The notes beneath the pieces are model-generated. The model did no database searches, was not told where the DNA came from, and saw nothing but the letters and a program-made list of their open reading frames with translations. A stretch of 64,000 nt of DNA, taken from positions 1,118,350 through 1,182,349 of the forward strand of contig CAJNDS010002668.1 of the NCBI GenBank assembly GCA_905221605.1, written 5' to 3'. The position numbers were made by a program, and so were the translations under genes. The stretch comes from Symbiodinium natans (Eukaryota > Sar > Dinophyceae > Suessiales > Symbiodiniaceae). Shown here piece by piece: positions 42,457-54,231 of the stretch. Position 1 is the first letter of the stretch. Each line of letters begins with the position of its first letter.

Positions 42457-42785
42457 TTTTTCGTTCGGGGCCTTTGATAATCTGAAACTTGACCTTGAAG
42501 CCCTAAACTTTCTTTGTTCTGAAGACTTCCTTGATGCGTTCGGCACCACGTTGCCGCATTTCAGCGTACTGTGTTGAGGCATAAGGAACAACTTGAGGGT
42601 CTTTTGGGTTTAGGGAAGCGTTTTAGACAACGGGTACTTCATCTAAGTTTTTGCTTGTTTGCAGTTCCGGTTTCCAGCAAGAATCCCGATCTCGCACAGG
42701 GCTTTCCCTGCAGGCTTAGGGAACCCTAAACCCTAACCCCCAAGACTAACCCCCAAGAGGCGCAGGGAACCCTAAGCCCCAAACC

Positions 42786-42857
42786 CTGAGGGTTTAGGGT
42801 TTAGGGTTTAGGGTTTAGGGTTTAGGGTTTAGGGTTTAGGGTTTAGGGTTTAGGGCT
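42786..42857. repeat. TTTAGGG array, about 10 units
   Basis: Perfect repeats, preceded by CCCTAA-like sequence at 42720-42785. Confidence 0.95.
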
Positions 42858-42863
42858 CTCACT

Positions 42864-42952
42864 GCCAGGGCCCAGCCGCCCTCCTGGTTCTGGAGCCACG
42901 CTGGAGGCGGTCTTATGTGCAAGCTGGTTCGGTCAAGGGAATGAGGCGCGGA
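42864..42952 (+). CDS. Exon candidate, unknown
   Basis: ctgccag|GGCCCA right after a TTTAGGG array; frame GPAALLVLEPRWRRSYVQAG and SVKGMRR. Protein-like but without a firm donor. Confidence 0.3.
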
Positions 42953-43734
42953 GCCCGAAGGTTGAGTTCTCTAAATTATGGTCCGTTTTGGGGTCCGAAT
43001 GATACGGCGGCCCCTCTTGTTTAGGGATCGAGGCCGTTCAGGGGGAGGGAGAGAGCGAGAGAGAAGCTGCCCGCTCAAAGCAAAGAGAGAGAGTGAGAGA
43101 GAGAGAGAGAAAGCCTGTGGATGTCGTACACAAGTCGCCAGGTCTTGGTGATAGGAGCATGCATGCTTGCAAAGTCGAGCGACGAAAAAAAGCCAGCTAT
43201 CAGCCATCTAGGATTGCAACTTAGGGAATTCGGGGGACCCTGGGTTGTAGGGTTCAGGGTTTAGGGCGTTTGGGGCTTAGGGTGTTTAGGGTTTAGGCGG
43301 ACTCTAGAGGCCTACATGCCACCTTGATTTCCCACGAACTATCCCAACCCGATCTGGAGCCTAGAGCCCCCCAGCCCCCGATGTTCTGTGGAAGCTCCAG
43401 GAAGCTCTCAAACCTGAAAGCCCAGGGGTTTGGGGTTTGGGGTTTAGGGTTCAGGAAACCTCAAACCTCGTCAACCCCTGAGACCTGGCAGGACGACGAT
43501 CCCCTCAAAGGCTTCGAGTTAAGCTTTCTGCCTCTCCCTGAGAGGGTCGAAGATTTTGCAGAGGCAGCCACATCTAGCTGCGGAAATTTCATCTTGCGCC
43601 GCAGGGGCCAGAAGTTGGAGCTCAGGAGGATCCAATGAGAGTTCGGGTTGAGCGCGTTCTGGCTTTTAGATGGTTGCAGGGTAGGGTTTGCGACTCTAAC
43701 TGAACTAATTTTTAGGATGTTTTAGGATCCTCGG

Positions 43735-43832
43735 GCGTCGGCTCTAAAGCCCGCGCCCTTGCTAAGGTCGCTAAGCGGCGTGGACGACACAGTCTCGCCG
43801 CGAACGCTGTGCGACATCTCGCAGGAGAGGGG
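43735..43832 (+). CDS. Exon candidate, unknown
   Basis: Frame LLRSLSGVDDTVSPRTLCDI and SQER. Good residue mix; the frame continues less convincingly to 43977. No family recognised. Confidence 0.35.
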
Positions 43833-45016
43833 CTCTGAAGACCGCTCCGGCTTTCAGAGAAAGCTCACGAGTCGTACCTGGGCTCTAGAGGTCCAACCTA
43901 GGGCTACGGGCATATCTCTTGTCACCTACGGTGCAAGTACGAGGCTTGGGGTTCCGGGTATATGCCGTTGCAAGTAGTCCAAGAGGTCCGATGAAGCCGC
44001 AGGCTCTTGCAGGGAACTTGTCCGACTTCTGATTGTGGCCTTTCGAGCCTTTCATTTCATAAAAGTTCTAGGGCTGAGAGTTCGGGGTACAGATCTTCAT
44101 ATTTCTGAAGCCCTATACTGGAAAAGGAACCTTCAACCGGCAGCTACAAGCAAGTTGAGTTTTCAAACGCCCGAACCCGGAGCTTCAAACGCTCCAAGCA
44201 GTTGAGGGGTTTGGGGTTCTAAGGGGTCGGGGACTGGCTGGATTGGCGTTTGGGGCTTAAGGGCTTGAACTTTAGGGGTTGAAGGCCTGGGGAAGTTTTC
44301 CGGAAGTTCCGGCTAAGGGGGGAATTTGAAGCTTTGTCGCGAGCCGGAACAGGAATTTTCCTTCGTGGAGTTCTTCGCTCAGTCTTCGTGCGACGACCGC
44401 CTTGTCCTTCTGCGGTGGCATAGGCTTTGATCCTCTCTCTGAGTTCGAGGTCAGGGGAGTCATGTGGTAGAGGACTCTGGAGGGCTGAGCTTCTAGTTTC
44501 CCATCCATCTCGGAACTCCCACGAGCCCGACCGTCCTCCTACATACGTCAAGGCGCTGGGCTTAAGGCTTAGAAGTTTTGAGCTTAGGGCAGCTCCGAAG
44601 GACCCGTAGCTTCAAAGCAAGAGGAAGGCAGCGCCCGGATAATGCAGCCCCAGATGGGGGTTGCTTTTTTTAGGGTACTTGAACCCAATAAGGAATAAAC
44701 ATTCAACTTTTTAGTATTGTCGAACTAGGAAGATCTGGGCCTTCGTATGTAACCCTTTAGCCATCCCAGGTCCCGTGAGCTTTTGGGTTCAGGTTTGGAG
44801 TCTCCGCTCCTCCACCCTAAACCCCCCTTGAAGTGAGCCCATGGAGGCCCCATCCTCCTTGAAGTAGTCCAAGGGCGCCTAAAAACTCGTTGAACAGCTC
44901 CCGGCTGAGCCGGCAGAAGCTTGCTGCAAGCCCTAAACCCCGTCCACCTCCCCCCAGGAATCCTAGGAAGCGAACGTTAAACACTCGTGTCCCATCCAAA
45001 AAGGCACATCTACTCG

Positions 45017-45112
45017 GTAGGCCCTTGGGACATTTTACGTTTCCCCTTATTGGGTTGAAGAGGATCACATTCAGAAAAGATGTTTAATCGGGTTTTAAGG
45101 GGCCATCCTGGT
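45017..45112. repeat. Family C dispersed repeat, copy 5
   Basis: taggcccttgggacatttta, ccttattgggttgaagagga, aaggggccatcctggtct. It covers an apparent open frame on each strand. Confidence 0.6.
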
Positions 45113-45210
45113 CTAGAAATGCTTCGCAACCATGAGGCGACAGCTTAAACCCTAAGCCCTAAGCCCTAAACCCTAAACCCTAAACCCTAAACCCTAAACC
45201 CCAAAACAAG

Positions 45211-45260
45211 GTGGGGTGTGAACTTCCGGGCCGAGAAGCAGGGTCGCGAGCCGAGATATG
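45211..45260 (+). CDS. Short exon candidate, unknown
   Basis: aaaacaag|GTGGGG after CCCTAAA repeats; frame WGVNFRAEKQGREPRYAAG, followed downstream by TTTAGGG repeats (45316-45410). Fits the exon-flanking pattern. Confidence 0.35.
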
Positions 45261-45315
45261 CGGCGGGCTGAGTGCACCCCATCGGGGCAGCAGAGCCTTC
45301 AAGGGCGCCTAGGGC

Positions 45316-45415
45316 TGTAGGGTTTAGGGTTTAGGGCTTAGTGTTTAGTGTTTAGGGTTTAGGGTTTAGGGTTTAGGGTTTAGGGTTTAGGGTTTAGGTT
45401 TAGGGGTTAGGGGCA
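45316..45415. repeat. TTTAGGG array with TTTAGTG variants
   Basis: About 12 units; faces CCCTAAA repeats at 45145-45205 across the exon candidate at 45211. Confidence 0.9.
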
Positions 45416-45647
45416 ATACTATGTGTGTCTTCTGAACACAGCAACTCATTCTCAGAATGTGAAATACGTTCCTACTAGGTTATGTATAAGAATAGTCTGT
45501 TGTATCATATGGTATATGATCTAGATATCATGTATTATATAAGCTGTATTGAACCATGCGATGTTGTAAGTGGGAGCTGCTAAGGCCTCGCTCGCGTGGC
45601 TGCGACAGTTACAAGAGGAGCCAGGGGCCCAGCCCAGCTACAGTAGG

Positions 45648-45740
45648 GGTCGGAATAATTACTTGTACAATCCCCTTAGGGTCCCTTTATATATATATAT
45701 ACTAAAAGAACCCCCGGAACCACATTCTAATTATTACAAT
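45648..45740. repeat. Family D dispersed repeat, copy 3
   Basis: ggggtcggaataattacttg, gggtccctttatatatatat, then ccacattctaattatt. Confidence 0.65.
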
Positions 45741-46100
45741 GTTCCGAGTTCAGGGTTTACGGTTTTGGGGCTGAGAGACTGAATGCGGCACTTAAGCGTT
45801 CATAGGGCTCCGGGCTACTCATCATGCGCCGTGGGCACCCGAAGCCTCTGGCTTTGGAGCTATGTGGTGCCCCTTGGGGATGTGTAGAGTCTGATGTTGA
45901 GGTTACAGCACTTAGGCATCGCGTACGCCGCGCAAAGATCCGTGGGCGGGTACGTCGCGCCTAATCCTCAAGCCCGAGACCCGACTAGGGATCGGAAGGT
46001 CATGCTGTGACGAGAACTAAGGTCCTGACTCCTCTGACCCTAAGCCACAAACCCTTTGGAGCCGAAGGCAGCAGCCGTTCAGGAATCCACTTCCTACACG

Positions 46101-46200
46101 TGGTAGCCAGCGGTGACCTTTTCCGAGGTTCCCTTATAGAGTAGTTCCAACCCAAAAAAAGGGTGCCTTTAGTATGATATGGTGTTACTCGGCTACCAAG
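46101..46200. repeat. Family A element, copy 8
   Basis: tggtagccagcggtgacc ... ccaacccaaaaaaagggtgcc ... ctcggctaccaag. Confidence 0.7.
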
Positions 46201-46532
46201 TACATGCGCTTGGGCTTTTCCGAAGCCCCCGATTTAAAAAGTCGAATAATTGGGAAAGGTAAACTCGAGAACTTCATGCAATAGCCCCACCCTCCCGTCA
46301 GCTCTATGCTACGTCTGAGTGCTTTGTCTTCTGGGGTCCCTCACAACTTTGGGCGTTGTAGATGCGAGCCTGAACTCTTCCCCTAACTTACTATATGTGA
46401 AATTGTCGTACTACCATACTATTCCATTCTTCTGTCATTCGATTCTTCCATTCATCCCTTATTCTACTATTCCATTAGTTTGTCCTTCTGTACTTTCTGC
46501 TATTCTATATTGTTCTATGATTCCATACCCAG

Positions 46533-46617
46533 GATCGACCGGCGGCAGCAGACTGGCAAGTTTGCTCCGATCCACTTCGCGGCGCACCTGGGAGGCACCC
46601 GCGGGTGGGCGCATGGA
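46533..46617 (+). CDS. Exon candidate, unknown
   Basis: tacccag|GATCGA; frame RIDRRQQTGKFAPIHFAAHL and GGTRGWAHGVRW. Very protein-like, basic and aromatic, perhaps nucleic-acid related, but I cannot name a domain. A G-rich tract follows. Confidence 0.45.
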
Positions 46618-47063
46618 GTTCGATGGAAGTGGGGGGGGGGGGGGGGGGGAGGGTGTTAGGGTCTTAGGTCTTAGGGTCTTAGGGTCTTAGGGTGTTAGGG
46701 TGTTAGGGTTTTGGGTTTTGGGATTAGGGGCCACTTCCATTACCTTTGCAGGCTTGGAGGCTTCGGGGGTGTAGGCCTCTTTTTCCCTAAACCCTAAACC
46801 CTAAACCCCTACACCCTAAAACATTGAGTCTTCGGATCTGAGGCTGAGCGATTTCCAGGGGAAGGGCAGGGGGGTTGAGGGTCGGGGAGCAAACTGGCAA
46901 TTCAGGTTTAGGGGCTATAGTACATGCATGACTGTAGGATTTCCTGTGTCCATGTGGGACAGGGGTTGGGGAGGCGAGGAGGCTTTGCTTGCAAGGGGGG
47001 GGGGGGGGGGTTCGCCACCTAGACCTTAAACCCTAAACCAAGTCCTAAACAAAATCCCATCAG

Positions 47064-47139
47064 GTGAGTACTGCGTGGATGTCTTAAAAGGCGACGCCTC
47101 GCTCGTGCGGACCCTGTGGGAGGCTCTTCGCCTGCCTCC
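47064..47139 (+). CDS. Exon candidate, unknown
   Basis: ccatcag|GTGAG; frame EYCVDVLKGDASLVRTLWEA and LRLPP, ending at a GC donor (ctcc|gctttg). Preceded by CCCTAAA-like repeats. Good candidate, unrecognised. Confidence 0.5.
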
Positions 47140-48507
47140 GCTTTGGGGCTTAGGGTACTCGGGTTTTAGGAAATTAGGGGTACCTTATTGGGGTCCCTAT
47201 TGTCAGGGGATCCTTTCTTAGGGGCCCCGTGTTTTTGTAAGCCCCAGAGGGGTTTAGGAGTCAGAGGTCTTGGGCCCGACGAATATTTTTGGAGCCCCTA
47301 GAGATCCCTGAACCTGAAGCCCCGTGGAAGGGCACACCTACTACGAAGCACTAACCCAGACGCATCCGAATCACATGGCTGCCCCAACGACTCCTCTTGC
47401 AACATCCTGCCAGCCTATCACCGACTCCTCACGGACCACCACCAGCATCGCTTTGTTCTGTTTTACAAGTAGCCACGGGATGAGGATCCTTGAAGAATCG
47501 GAGATGCTTGCGGACGGTGCCCCATCCTCTCTGCCTGCGTCCGGATGTCGATCCCTCATAAGACCTACGCATCATCCTCCCAACCACCAAATGGTCCCAA
47601 ACCTTGAGCTAAACTCCCGAAACCCTGATAGAGGCATGAACCCCTAAACTTTACGAACCTGAATCGCAATCCATAGCAGGATTACGGATTCCTGCGGGTG
47701 TACCTTTGCCCGACGCGTGCAAACGGCGTGAACAGCTCGCAGCTGCCCACTCCTCAGATTCCGGTTTGGCTATCCTCAACCCTACCACCAGTATGGGGGG
47801 AACGTTGTCTTCTCACATATTGGGCAACCTTAAACGTTTCAAACCTAAACTCCAAAGCCTTTCCAAGCTCAGCTTTCGGGCTCAGGGGTCGAAACTTTTG
47901 CACGGCGGTCTTGGGATGGATGGGAGGAGATTTGGCAGCTCTCTCCATATTCGGGCGGGTTGTTGGGTAACCATAAAGGGGCCACCATAATTGAGTGCCA
48001 GGTCTGAGGCGACATGCATTGGCATGACAAGATGGCACCATGTAGGAGCGGGACAACAACAATTCATGAGAGTAGGCTATCAGCTCGCAGTCGTGAATGC
48101 CCAAGGTCTTCACCAAGTAATATGCGAAGATGTTCCTAGATTTCTACACCCAAACCTTGTTACCTACTGGCTGCAAGGAAGAAATACCTGACGACTCTGC
48201 GGCAAGTGATCCTGGCGCTTCCCCAAGTCGAGTTTGTCTTGCTCGTGACCAAGGAACCCTTCCTGCACGTTAAGGTGTTGGGTAGCTCTTCTACGAATTG
48301 CTGAAGAAACCCCCAAGAGCTGAAAATATTCTTCCTGATAAGGGTAATGTAGGGACTTTTTTGGGGGGGTCTTAAGCAAATAGTTAGTAGTTTTGGGTCC
48401 GGGTCGAACCAAGGTTCTGGCATGCTTGTCACCCGGAATGTGTAGGGCATGGCATTGTTAGACTCCGGTTCCGGTGAGCCATGTGGGGGTTTACGATATT
48501 GGGGGTA

Positions 48508-48612
48508 CAAACCCTAAACCCTAAACCCTAAACCCCAAACCCTAAACCCTAAACCCTAAACCCTAAACCCTAAACCCTAAACCCTAAACCCTAAACCCTA
48601 AACCCTAAACCT
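48508..48612. repeat. CCCTAAA array, about 15 units
   Basis: Nearly perfect. TTTAGGG-type repeats at 48959-49030 lie on the other side of an exon candidate and a family B element. Confidence 0.95.
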
Positions 48613-48653
48613 ACCTTATGGGGGTCCATTTTCGCAAACCTCCATGTTCTGGC

Positions 48654-48758
48654 GCTGCGAGGAGACCAGAGCTCTGACGTTTCATCTGATGCTCCTTGGC
48701 CCCCAAGTGGCCGCAAGCTTGAAGACCGGATGTTGCGGATTCTGAGAGTTAGGTTGCC
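48654..48758 (+). CDS. Exon candidate, unknown
   Basis: Frame VLALRGDQSSDVSSDAPWPP then SGRKLEDRMLRILR, after a long CCCTAAA array (48508-48612). Ends close to a family B palindromic element. Confidence 0.35.
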
Positions 48759-48763
48759 GGGCT

Positions 48764-48862
48764 GGGATGTTCCCCCTTTACTAACAGCCCTTAATGGGGA
48801 TTTTAGTACCCCCCCCTATATTCATGCCCTTTAAGGACTGTTAGTATAGGGGGAACATCCCA
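48764..48862. repeat. Family B palindromic element, copy 3
   Basis: gggatgttccccctttacta ... ggactgttagtatagg ... aacatccc. Confidence 0.75.
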
Positions 48863-50014
48863 ACTACCAGGTCCGACCATACCATGATAAGAGCCCAAAG
48901 ACACTGTTTCTTAGGCAGCCACAAGAGGAAGCCAACGGGTGAGACCTTGAACTTGAGCGGTTTAGGGTTTTAGGGTTTAGGGTGTAGGGTGTAGGATTTA
49001 GGGTGTAGGGTTTAGGGTTTAGGGTTTAGGGGAACCCTGGATTCCGAAGAATCCTTGCCCCCTACCTCCTAAATGTGGAATCTGGGAGCTTGGGGCTCAC
49101 CCCAACGCCCCATGCCCTGGCCCTCTGGAGGAAAGGAGGTCTTACGAAAATACTCGGCCCCTACAAGAGAGCCCAATTCGTAGAGTTTTTCTCATAATCA
49201 GAACCCCAATAAGGTACCCCTAATATCGTTAACCCCAAATAGCTTGGGTCAGGAATAGGTGGGCAAGCGTTTCACATCTGCACTGTGCCATTGAGAAGCA
49301 TTTTGAGCTTGCTGTAAGACTCGCCCATTTACGCAAAGGAAACTACGGAACCTTCTGCGTGTGGTACTTTTTGCGCGTTTGCGTCGAGACGCGCAAAAAG
49401 AGAAAAACAAACGTCGAAAGGCACAAAGGAAGCCCTTCTGTGTTTTCGCAGTTTTCGGTTTTCATTCGTATCGCTCCGCTTGAGACACACAGAACGTTTC
49501 CACAGCCTGTTTGGGGGTTAAAGGTTTGCAGTTCCTCAACACCCCCGGAAACCCAAAAGAATCCCCTCCATACCCTGAGCATCGCAGGCTGCCGAAGTTG
49601 TAGCAAGACTTGCGGGCTCAGGAACGACTGTCAGCCCAATCTTGCCTTCTTCTACTTCTCAGAGGCAGATGGGGGGCTTTAGGGCCACAAGGGCTTTAGG
49701 GCCACAAGGGCTTTAGGCCAGCGATTGTGGTGGGGCCTTGTGGGCTTTAGGGCCAAGGGCTTCATGGACTTCAGGGTTTGGGGGTGAGGGATTTCGGGCT
49801 TCCGGACTCAGAGCTTGGTTGCTTAGAGTTTCGGGTTTCGGGCCCTCTGAGGTGTTTCTGCAGTGTAGGCCTGGGTTCAGGGCCCAGCCTTCTCGAACTC
49901 GCGAAATCGGGCTAGCCTAAACCCCTAAGCCCCTAAACCCTAAACCCCTAAACCCTAAACCCTAGCCCTAAACCCCAATCCCTGAACCCCTAAAAACCCC
50001 AAGAAGCAGCACAG

Positions 50015-50068
50015 GAAGCGGAGGCTGGCACCAGCGAAAGCAGCGACAAGTCTCGCCGCGCTCCTGGG
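50015..50068 (+). CDS. Exon candidate, unknown
   Basis: agcacag|GAAGCG between CCCTAAA repeats (49918-49995) and TTTAGGG repeats (50085-50145). Frame EAEAGTSESSDKSRRAPG is hydrophilic and probably disordered. Confidence 0.35.
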
Positions 50069-50483
50069 AGGGCTTTTGGGTTAGGGTTTGGGGTTAGGGT
50101 TTAGGGTTTAGGGTTTATAGGGTTTAGGGTCTAGGGTTTAGGGGTAACTCCAGAAAGTTGGAACACGGTTTAAGGATGATTAGAGCCGATATTCCCTTGA
50201 GTATACTTTTTGGGGTATGGGGATAAGGATACTCCAACTTTTTGGGGTGTACTGTAGGGTTTTAACATGGATGTGGGGATTTGGGGGGGGGTTTGGGGTG
50301 TGTAGGGTTTAGGATTGGGTTTTTACCGGTGAGTTTGGGGATTGCCTGGCGGTAGGAGTGCGCGGGGCCAATCCTTCTCATGACGGCCTTTCTTTTCACA
50401 ATCGGTTGTGGCAGACATTGACGTCGCGAAACCACATGACGTGTTTTTGCAGGGTAGAGTCATACAGCGGCAGTGCGTAATAA

Positions 50484-50556
50484 AGGGGTCGGATTTTGTT
50501 TTTTAATACGTAGTGTTCCCTTATGGCCCCTTTGTAAAAGGTTCTACTTATTCAGG
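50484..50556. repeat. Family D dispersed repeat, copy 4 (diverged)
   Basis: aaggggtcggattttgtttt, gttcccttatggcccctttg. Confidence 0.5.
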
Positions 50557-51559
50557 CCCCTATTTAGACTTCATGAACGCTGTATCCTCAGAAGGACCTC
50601 GACTTTTTGAGCTGCTTTCGGGGTTCAGTGTGGTTTAGGGTTTAGGGTTTAGGGTTTAGGGTTTAGGGTTTACGGTTTACGGTTTAGGGTTTAGGGTTTA
50701 GGCGACCCCAATCGCAGGGTGGTGGAATGTTGAAGCTGGAAACCCGACCGAGGCCCTGAAACCAGCCCCCCTACACATCCGAAGTCCCAACAATTTAGGG
50801 TTGAGGATTTGGGGTTCAGGGTTTAGGGTTTAGGGCTAGGGTTTAGGGTTTAGGGTTTTTGGGGTTTAGGGTTTTGGGGTTGAGGGTTTAGGGGGCAGAT
50901 TCAGGGTTGGCTTGAGGCTCTTGAGCTTCAATCCTGGACCAAAGAGACAAAAGCCATGCGAAGATCTCAAGCAAGCAGCAGATCATCACCAATGGGTTGA
51001 GGCTAGGAGCATTCCTCACAGAGGCGCTGATCATTGAGAATCATGGGGTTTCCAAAACCTATATGGGGGTTTACAAAAATAGGGGTCAAAATAAGTATAA
51101 TCCTGATAACCCCAGGGGTGCAGAGCACTGCCCCGACAAACGGGCAGAGTTCGCGGGTGAAGCGACCCGCGTGCGGCCGGCTCCCTTGCTTTTGGCACAT
51201 TCGAGTTTGGGAGCGGTTTGCTCCGGGAATTAGGTTCCAGGGCTCGGGTCTGAATCATAAGGGGGTTGTGGGCGGGGGGGGGGGGGGGGGTTGCTTGAGG
51301 GTATTTGGGTTCGGCCCCTCTCCTGATGCTCCGAGCCCGACCCCTTAAACCCCAACACGACCTCCCCCCGCCAAATTCCAACTCAAAGCCTCGCAGCTTG
51401 CAAGCAAGCTCAAATGACACCTGCTGCACCCAACCGGTCCTGCAGAGACCCGCCAAGATATCCAAGCTTAGTTCGTGGACGCCTTCAGGCCTCCTAAACA
51501 AACCCCAAACCCCAAACCCCAAACCCTAAACCCTAAACCCTAAAAACCCCACCAGAATG

Positions 51560-51640
51560 ATGGCCAGGCCCTGCCCACATCCTGGCATCCACTGCGGCTA
51601 CGGCGGCGGCTTGACAAGCCACGCCGGCCCATTTTGGGGG
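51560..51640 (+). CDS. Exon candidate between converging telomeric arrays
   Basis: Lies between CCCTAAA repeats (51500-51545) and TTTAGGG repeats (51645-51700). Two frames are open (one reads CPHPGIHCGYGGGLTSHAG), so the frame is uncertain. Confidence 0.3.
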
Positions 51641-51986
51641 GGGTTAGGGTTTAGGGTTTAGGGCTTAGGGTTTAGGGTTTAGGGTTTGGGGTTTAGAGGT
51701 CCTTAGGGTTTTGGCCTTACTGTCCAAAAATCGTCGGCAATTGGGAGGTGAAGTGCGGACTGGGGTAGTTGCAGAGCATTGCATCCTGATGCCCGAAGAG
51801 CCCGAGAGCCAGAGGGCTGTAGAGAGGGAGCCTCTGCACTGTCACTTGAGGCCGGTTCCTAAGTCCTGAAGCCCTCAGCCCTCCTTAGAACAGGCTGAAG
51901 CTTATTTGAGGTTTAGAGTTCAGGGGTTCTAGGGGTAGCCCCTCTAATTCTTTAAAACCTGCCCGGAATTCTTAGCCTCTCGCCAG

Positions 51987-52064
51987 GTGAGAATCTCACG
52001 ACTGAGCTGCGGAACATTGCGCGCGCTGTTGGCCCACCCAAGCGCACGGCCGGGTCCAAAGAGG
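51987..52064 (+). CDS. Exon candidate, unknown
   Basis: cgccag|GTGAG; frame ENLTTELRNIARAVGPPKRT and AGSKE, then TTTAGGG-type repeats (52075-52125). Clean acceptor and frame. Confidence 0.5.
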
Positions 52065-52532
52065 GGAGGGGTTTCAGGTTTAGGGTTTAGGGTTTGGGGT
52101 GTAGGGTTTGAGGTTTAGGGTGTAGGGGGGTTTCATGGCTTAGGGCTTGGGACTGGCAGATCTTGGGTTTAGAGTTTTCGGAAAAGGGCTTTTGATATTT
52201 GAGAAGGGCCGCCTGGGCATTTACGAGGAGCCGGAGGCGTCCTAGGGGCGGTCCACACGATGTGCTGCCTTGAAGCCCATGGCTCACGGGCGCATTGCGA
52301 GGGCAGACACCCTAAGGCACCCAAAAAGAAGCCCCAAGTCGGTCCGTGGGCAAAGTCGTCTCGACTGCCATACATTTCAACAAGTGTATCGTCGCAGTCA
52401 TCGAAACCTAAACCCCAAACCCTAAACCCTAAACCCTATGGCACGCAGCCAGTCGAAGTTCCACCCAGGTTTGGGTGGATTTGGAGTCTGGCCAGGAGCT
52501 CAGACTCTCAGATCCGGAGAGCACAATCAAGG

Positions 52533-52589
52533 TTTTAGGGTTTAGGGTTTAGGGTTTAGGGTTTAGGGTTTAGGGTTTAGGGTTTAGGG
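52533..52589. repeat. TTTAGGG array, about 8 units
   Basis: Perfect repeats. Confidence 0.95.
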
Positions 52590-53577
52590 AGGGGGAGCCT
52601 TTGGAGCTTTGAGCTCAGGGTCTAGGATGAATAGCAAGTCTTGCAAGTCAACATCTATGGGAAGGAATGCCCAGGCCTTCCTTTGGGCCAACTTCCTCTG
52701 ATGAAATGCGTTTTGCCTGCCAATTCCAGGCACCAGGTCTGGCGAACATCTCAGCACGAATATTGTATAAAAACGTGAGCCACAGTAGAAAACTCTCAGC
52801 CTAAAGAGAGAGAGCAAGCCTATGAGGTCTTCGGTCTCGCGCAGCCGGGCGGCCGGATGAGTTTGACCTCGGAAAGGCGACTCCTTGGGGCGGTGGAGAG
52901 TTGTTTGCTTGTGTTTGGGGCCTGGGGGCATGTGGGTAGTTCTCGAAATTAGGGGCCCTTTTTTGGGGTCCTTCTTATATGGGTGCTTTAGTAATAGATA
53001 GGGCCCAAAAAGGGACCACCCATGTGTCTAGCATAGTTTTTTTTTTGTTGGGGGGGGGGGGGGGGTGGGGGGGGGGGCGGGGGTGCAGGCTGGTAGGGGC
53101 TGGGGTTTGGGAAGGTGTGTAGGAAAGTAGCGGATATGGATTCGCTGAAAATCCCAATTCAACTCAACGACCTTTGCGGTTTGCTCCCTGTGGAAGCTCC
53201 TGTCCTCATGATGCTAAACCAGAAACGTAAATTCCTGAACCCCAAATGGCGCTAAGCCGTGCCGATCCACCATTGAGGCGTGGGCGTGCATCCGTGCTGC
53301 CGCGGGCTCAGTGGCTCTATGGAAACGGAAAGAGTGCTCACCATTGAACTGTAGGGGAAGTGGTCGAGGTTTTGGATTGTCCCCATCATGGGCAGCTCCC
53401 CCAACAGCAAGTTCAAGAACGTCCAGCCGCCCAAAACGAGCCCCCCCCCCCCCGCCGGAGCCTTGTTCCACAGCCCTCCAGAACTCAAGCCACGAAAGCA
53501 GCACATCCTTCCCCTGAAGCGGCTGAGGATGGCTCAGGGGATTCAGGGCATTCCGCGCCCTATGCAATCATGACCTC

Positions 53578-53674
53578 TGATGTTCCCCCTTGTACTAACC
53601 ATCCTTAATATGGATTCGAGTACCTTATTCTATTTCGTACTAAGGACCTGTTGGTATAAGGGGGAGCATCCCAA
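53578..53674. repeat. Family B palindromic element, copy 4
   Basis: gatgttcccccttgtactaa ... gttggtataagggggagcatccc. Telomeric repeats begin right after it. Confidence 0.7.
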
Positions 53675-53713
53675 CCCTAAACTCTAAACCCTAGAAACCC
53701 TATAAACCCTCAA

Positions 53714-53941
53714 CCCTAAACCCTAAACCCTAAACCCTAAACCCTAAACCCTAACCCCGCACGTTCCGGAGGTGTACGACCTGGAGCTGCCAAGGCCAAG
53801 GCCGACCTTCGCCTCACGCTAGCGCGGGGCCCAAGACCGGGGGTTTAGGGTTTAGGGTTTAGGGTTTAGGGTTTAGGGTTTAGGGTTTAGGGTTTAGGGT
53901 TTAGGGTTTAGGGTTTAGGGTTTAGGGTTTAGGGTTTAGGG
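53714..53941. repeat. CCCTAAA array, short exon candidate, then TTTAGGG array
   Basis: CCCTAAA x6 (53714-53755), about 85 bases of other sequence, then TTTAGGG x14 (53841-53941). Confidence 0.95.
53760..53822 (+). CDS. Exon candidate between converging telomeric arrays
   Basis: Frame HVPEVYDLELPRPRPTFASR, ending in TAG, sits between CCCTAAA (53714-53755) and TTTAGGG (53841-53941). It may begin at ccggag|GTGTAC (53772). Confidence 0.4.
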   Translation, partial: HVPEVYDLELPRPRPTFASR

Positions 53942-54139
53942 GTAGACCTGGAAGTGAGGAACCCTGAAACCCTAAAGACCCTAAAACCCTAGAACCCTTA
54001 ATCCCCTAAAACCCTTGAAACCCTAAAACCCTTATTAAAGCCCTAAAACCCGATAAACCCTTAAACCCTAAACCCTAAATCTGCAAGGGGTCTCGATTTT
54101 AGGGGCGCTAGCATGACCAACGACGCTGGCGCCACCACA

Positions 54140-54163
54140 GCAGCAGCAGCAGCAGCAGCAGCA
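54140..54163. repeat. (CAG)8 trinucleotide repeat
   Basis: Eight CAG units. In one + frame they encode a polyalanine run inside MTNDAGATT...NGSRSG (54121 on), a possible short exon or first exon. Confidence 0.85.
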
Positions 54164-54231
54164 AATGGCAGCAGGAGTGGTCCTTAGAGGTGGGGGGACC
54201 TGAAAGCTCGAAACCCTAAGCCGCACACGTC

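Noticed and set aside
48508-48612. A chromosome end
   Set aside because: Telomere-type arrays are internal, short, in both orientations and spread through the whole window, so none marks a true end here.
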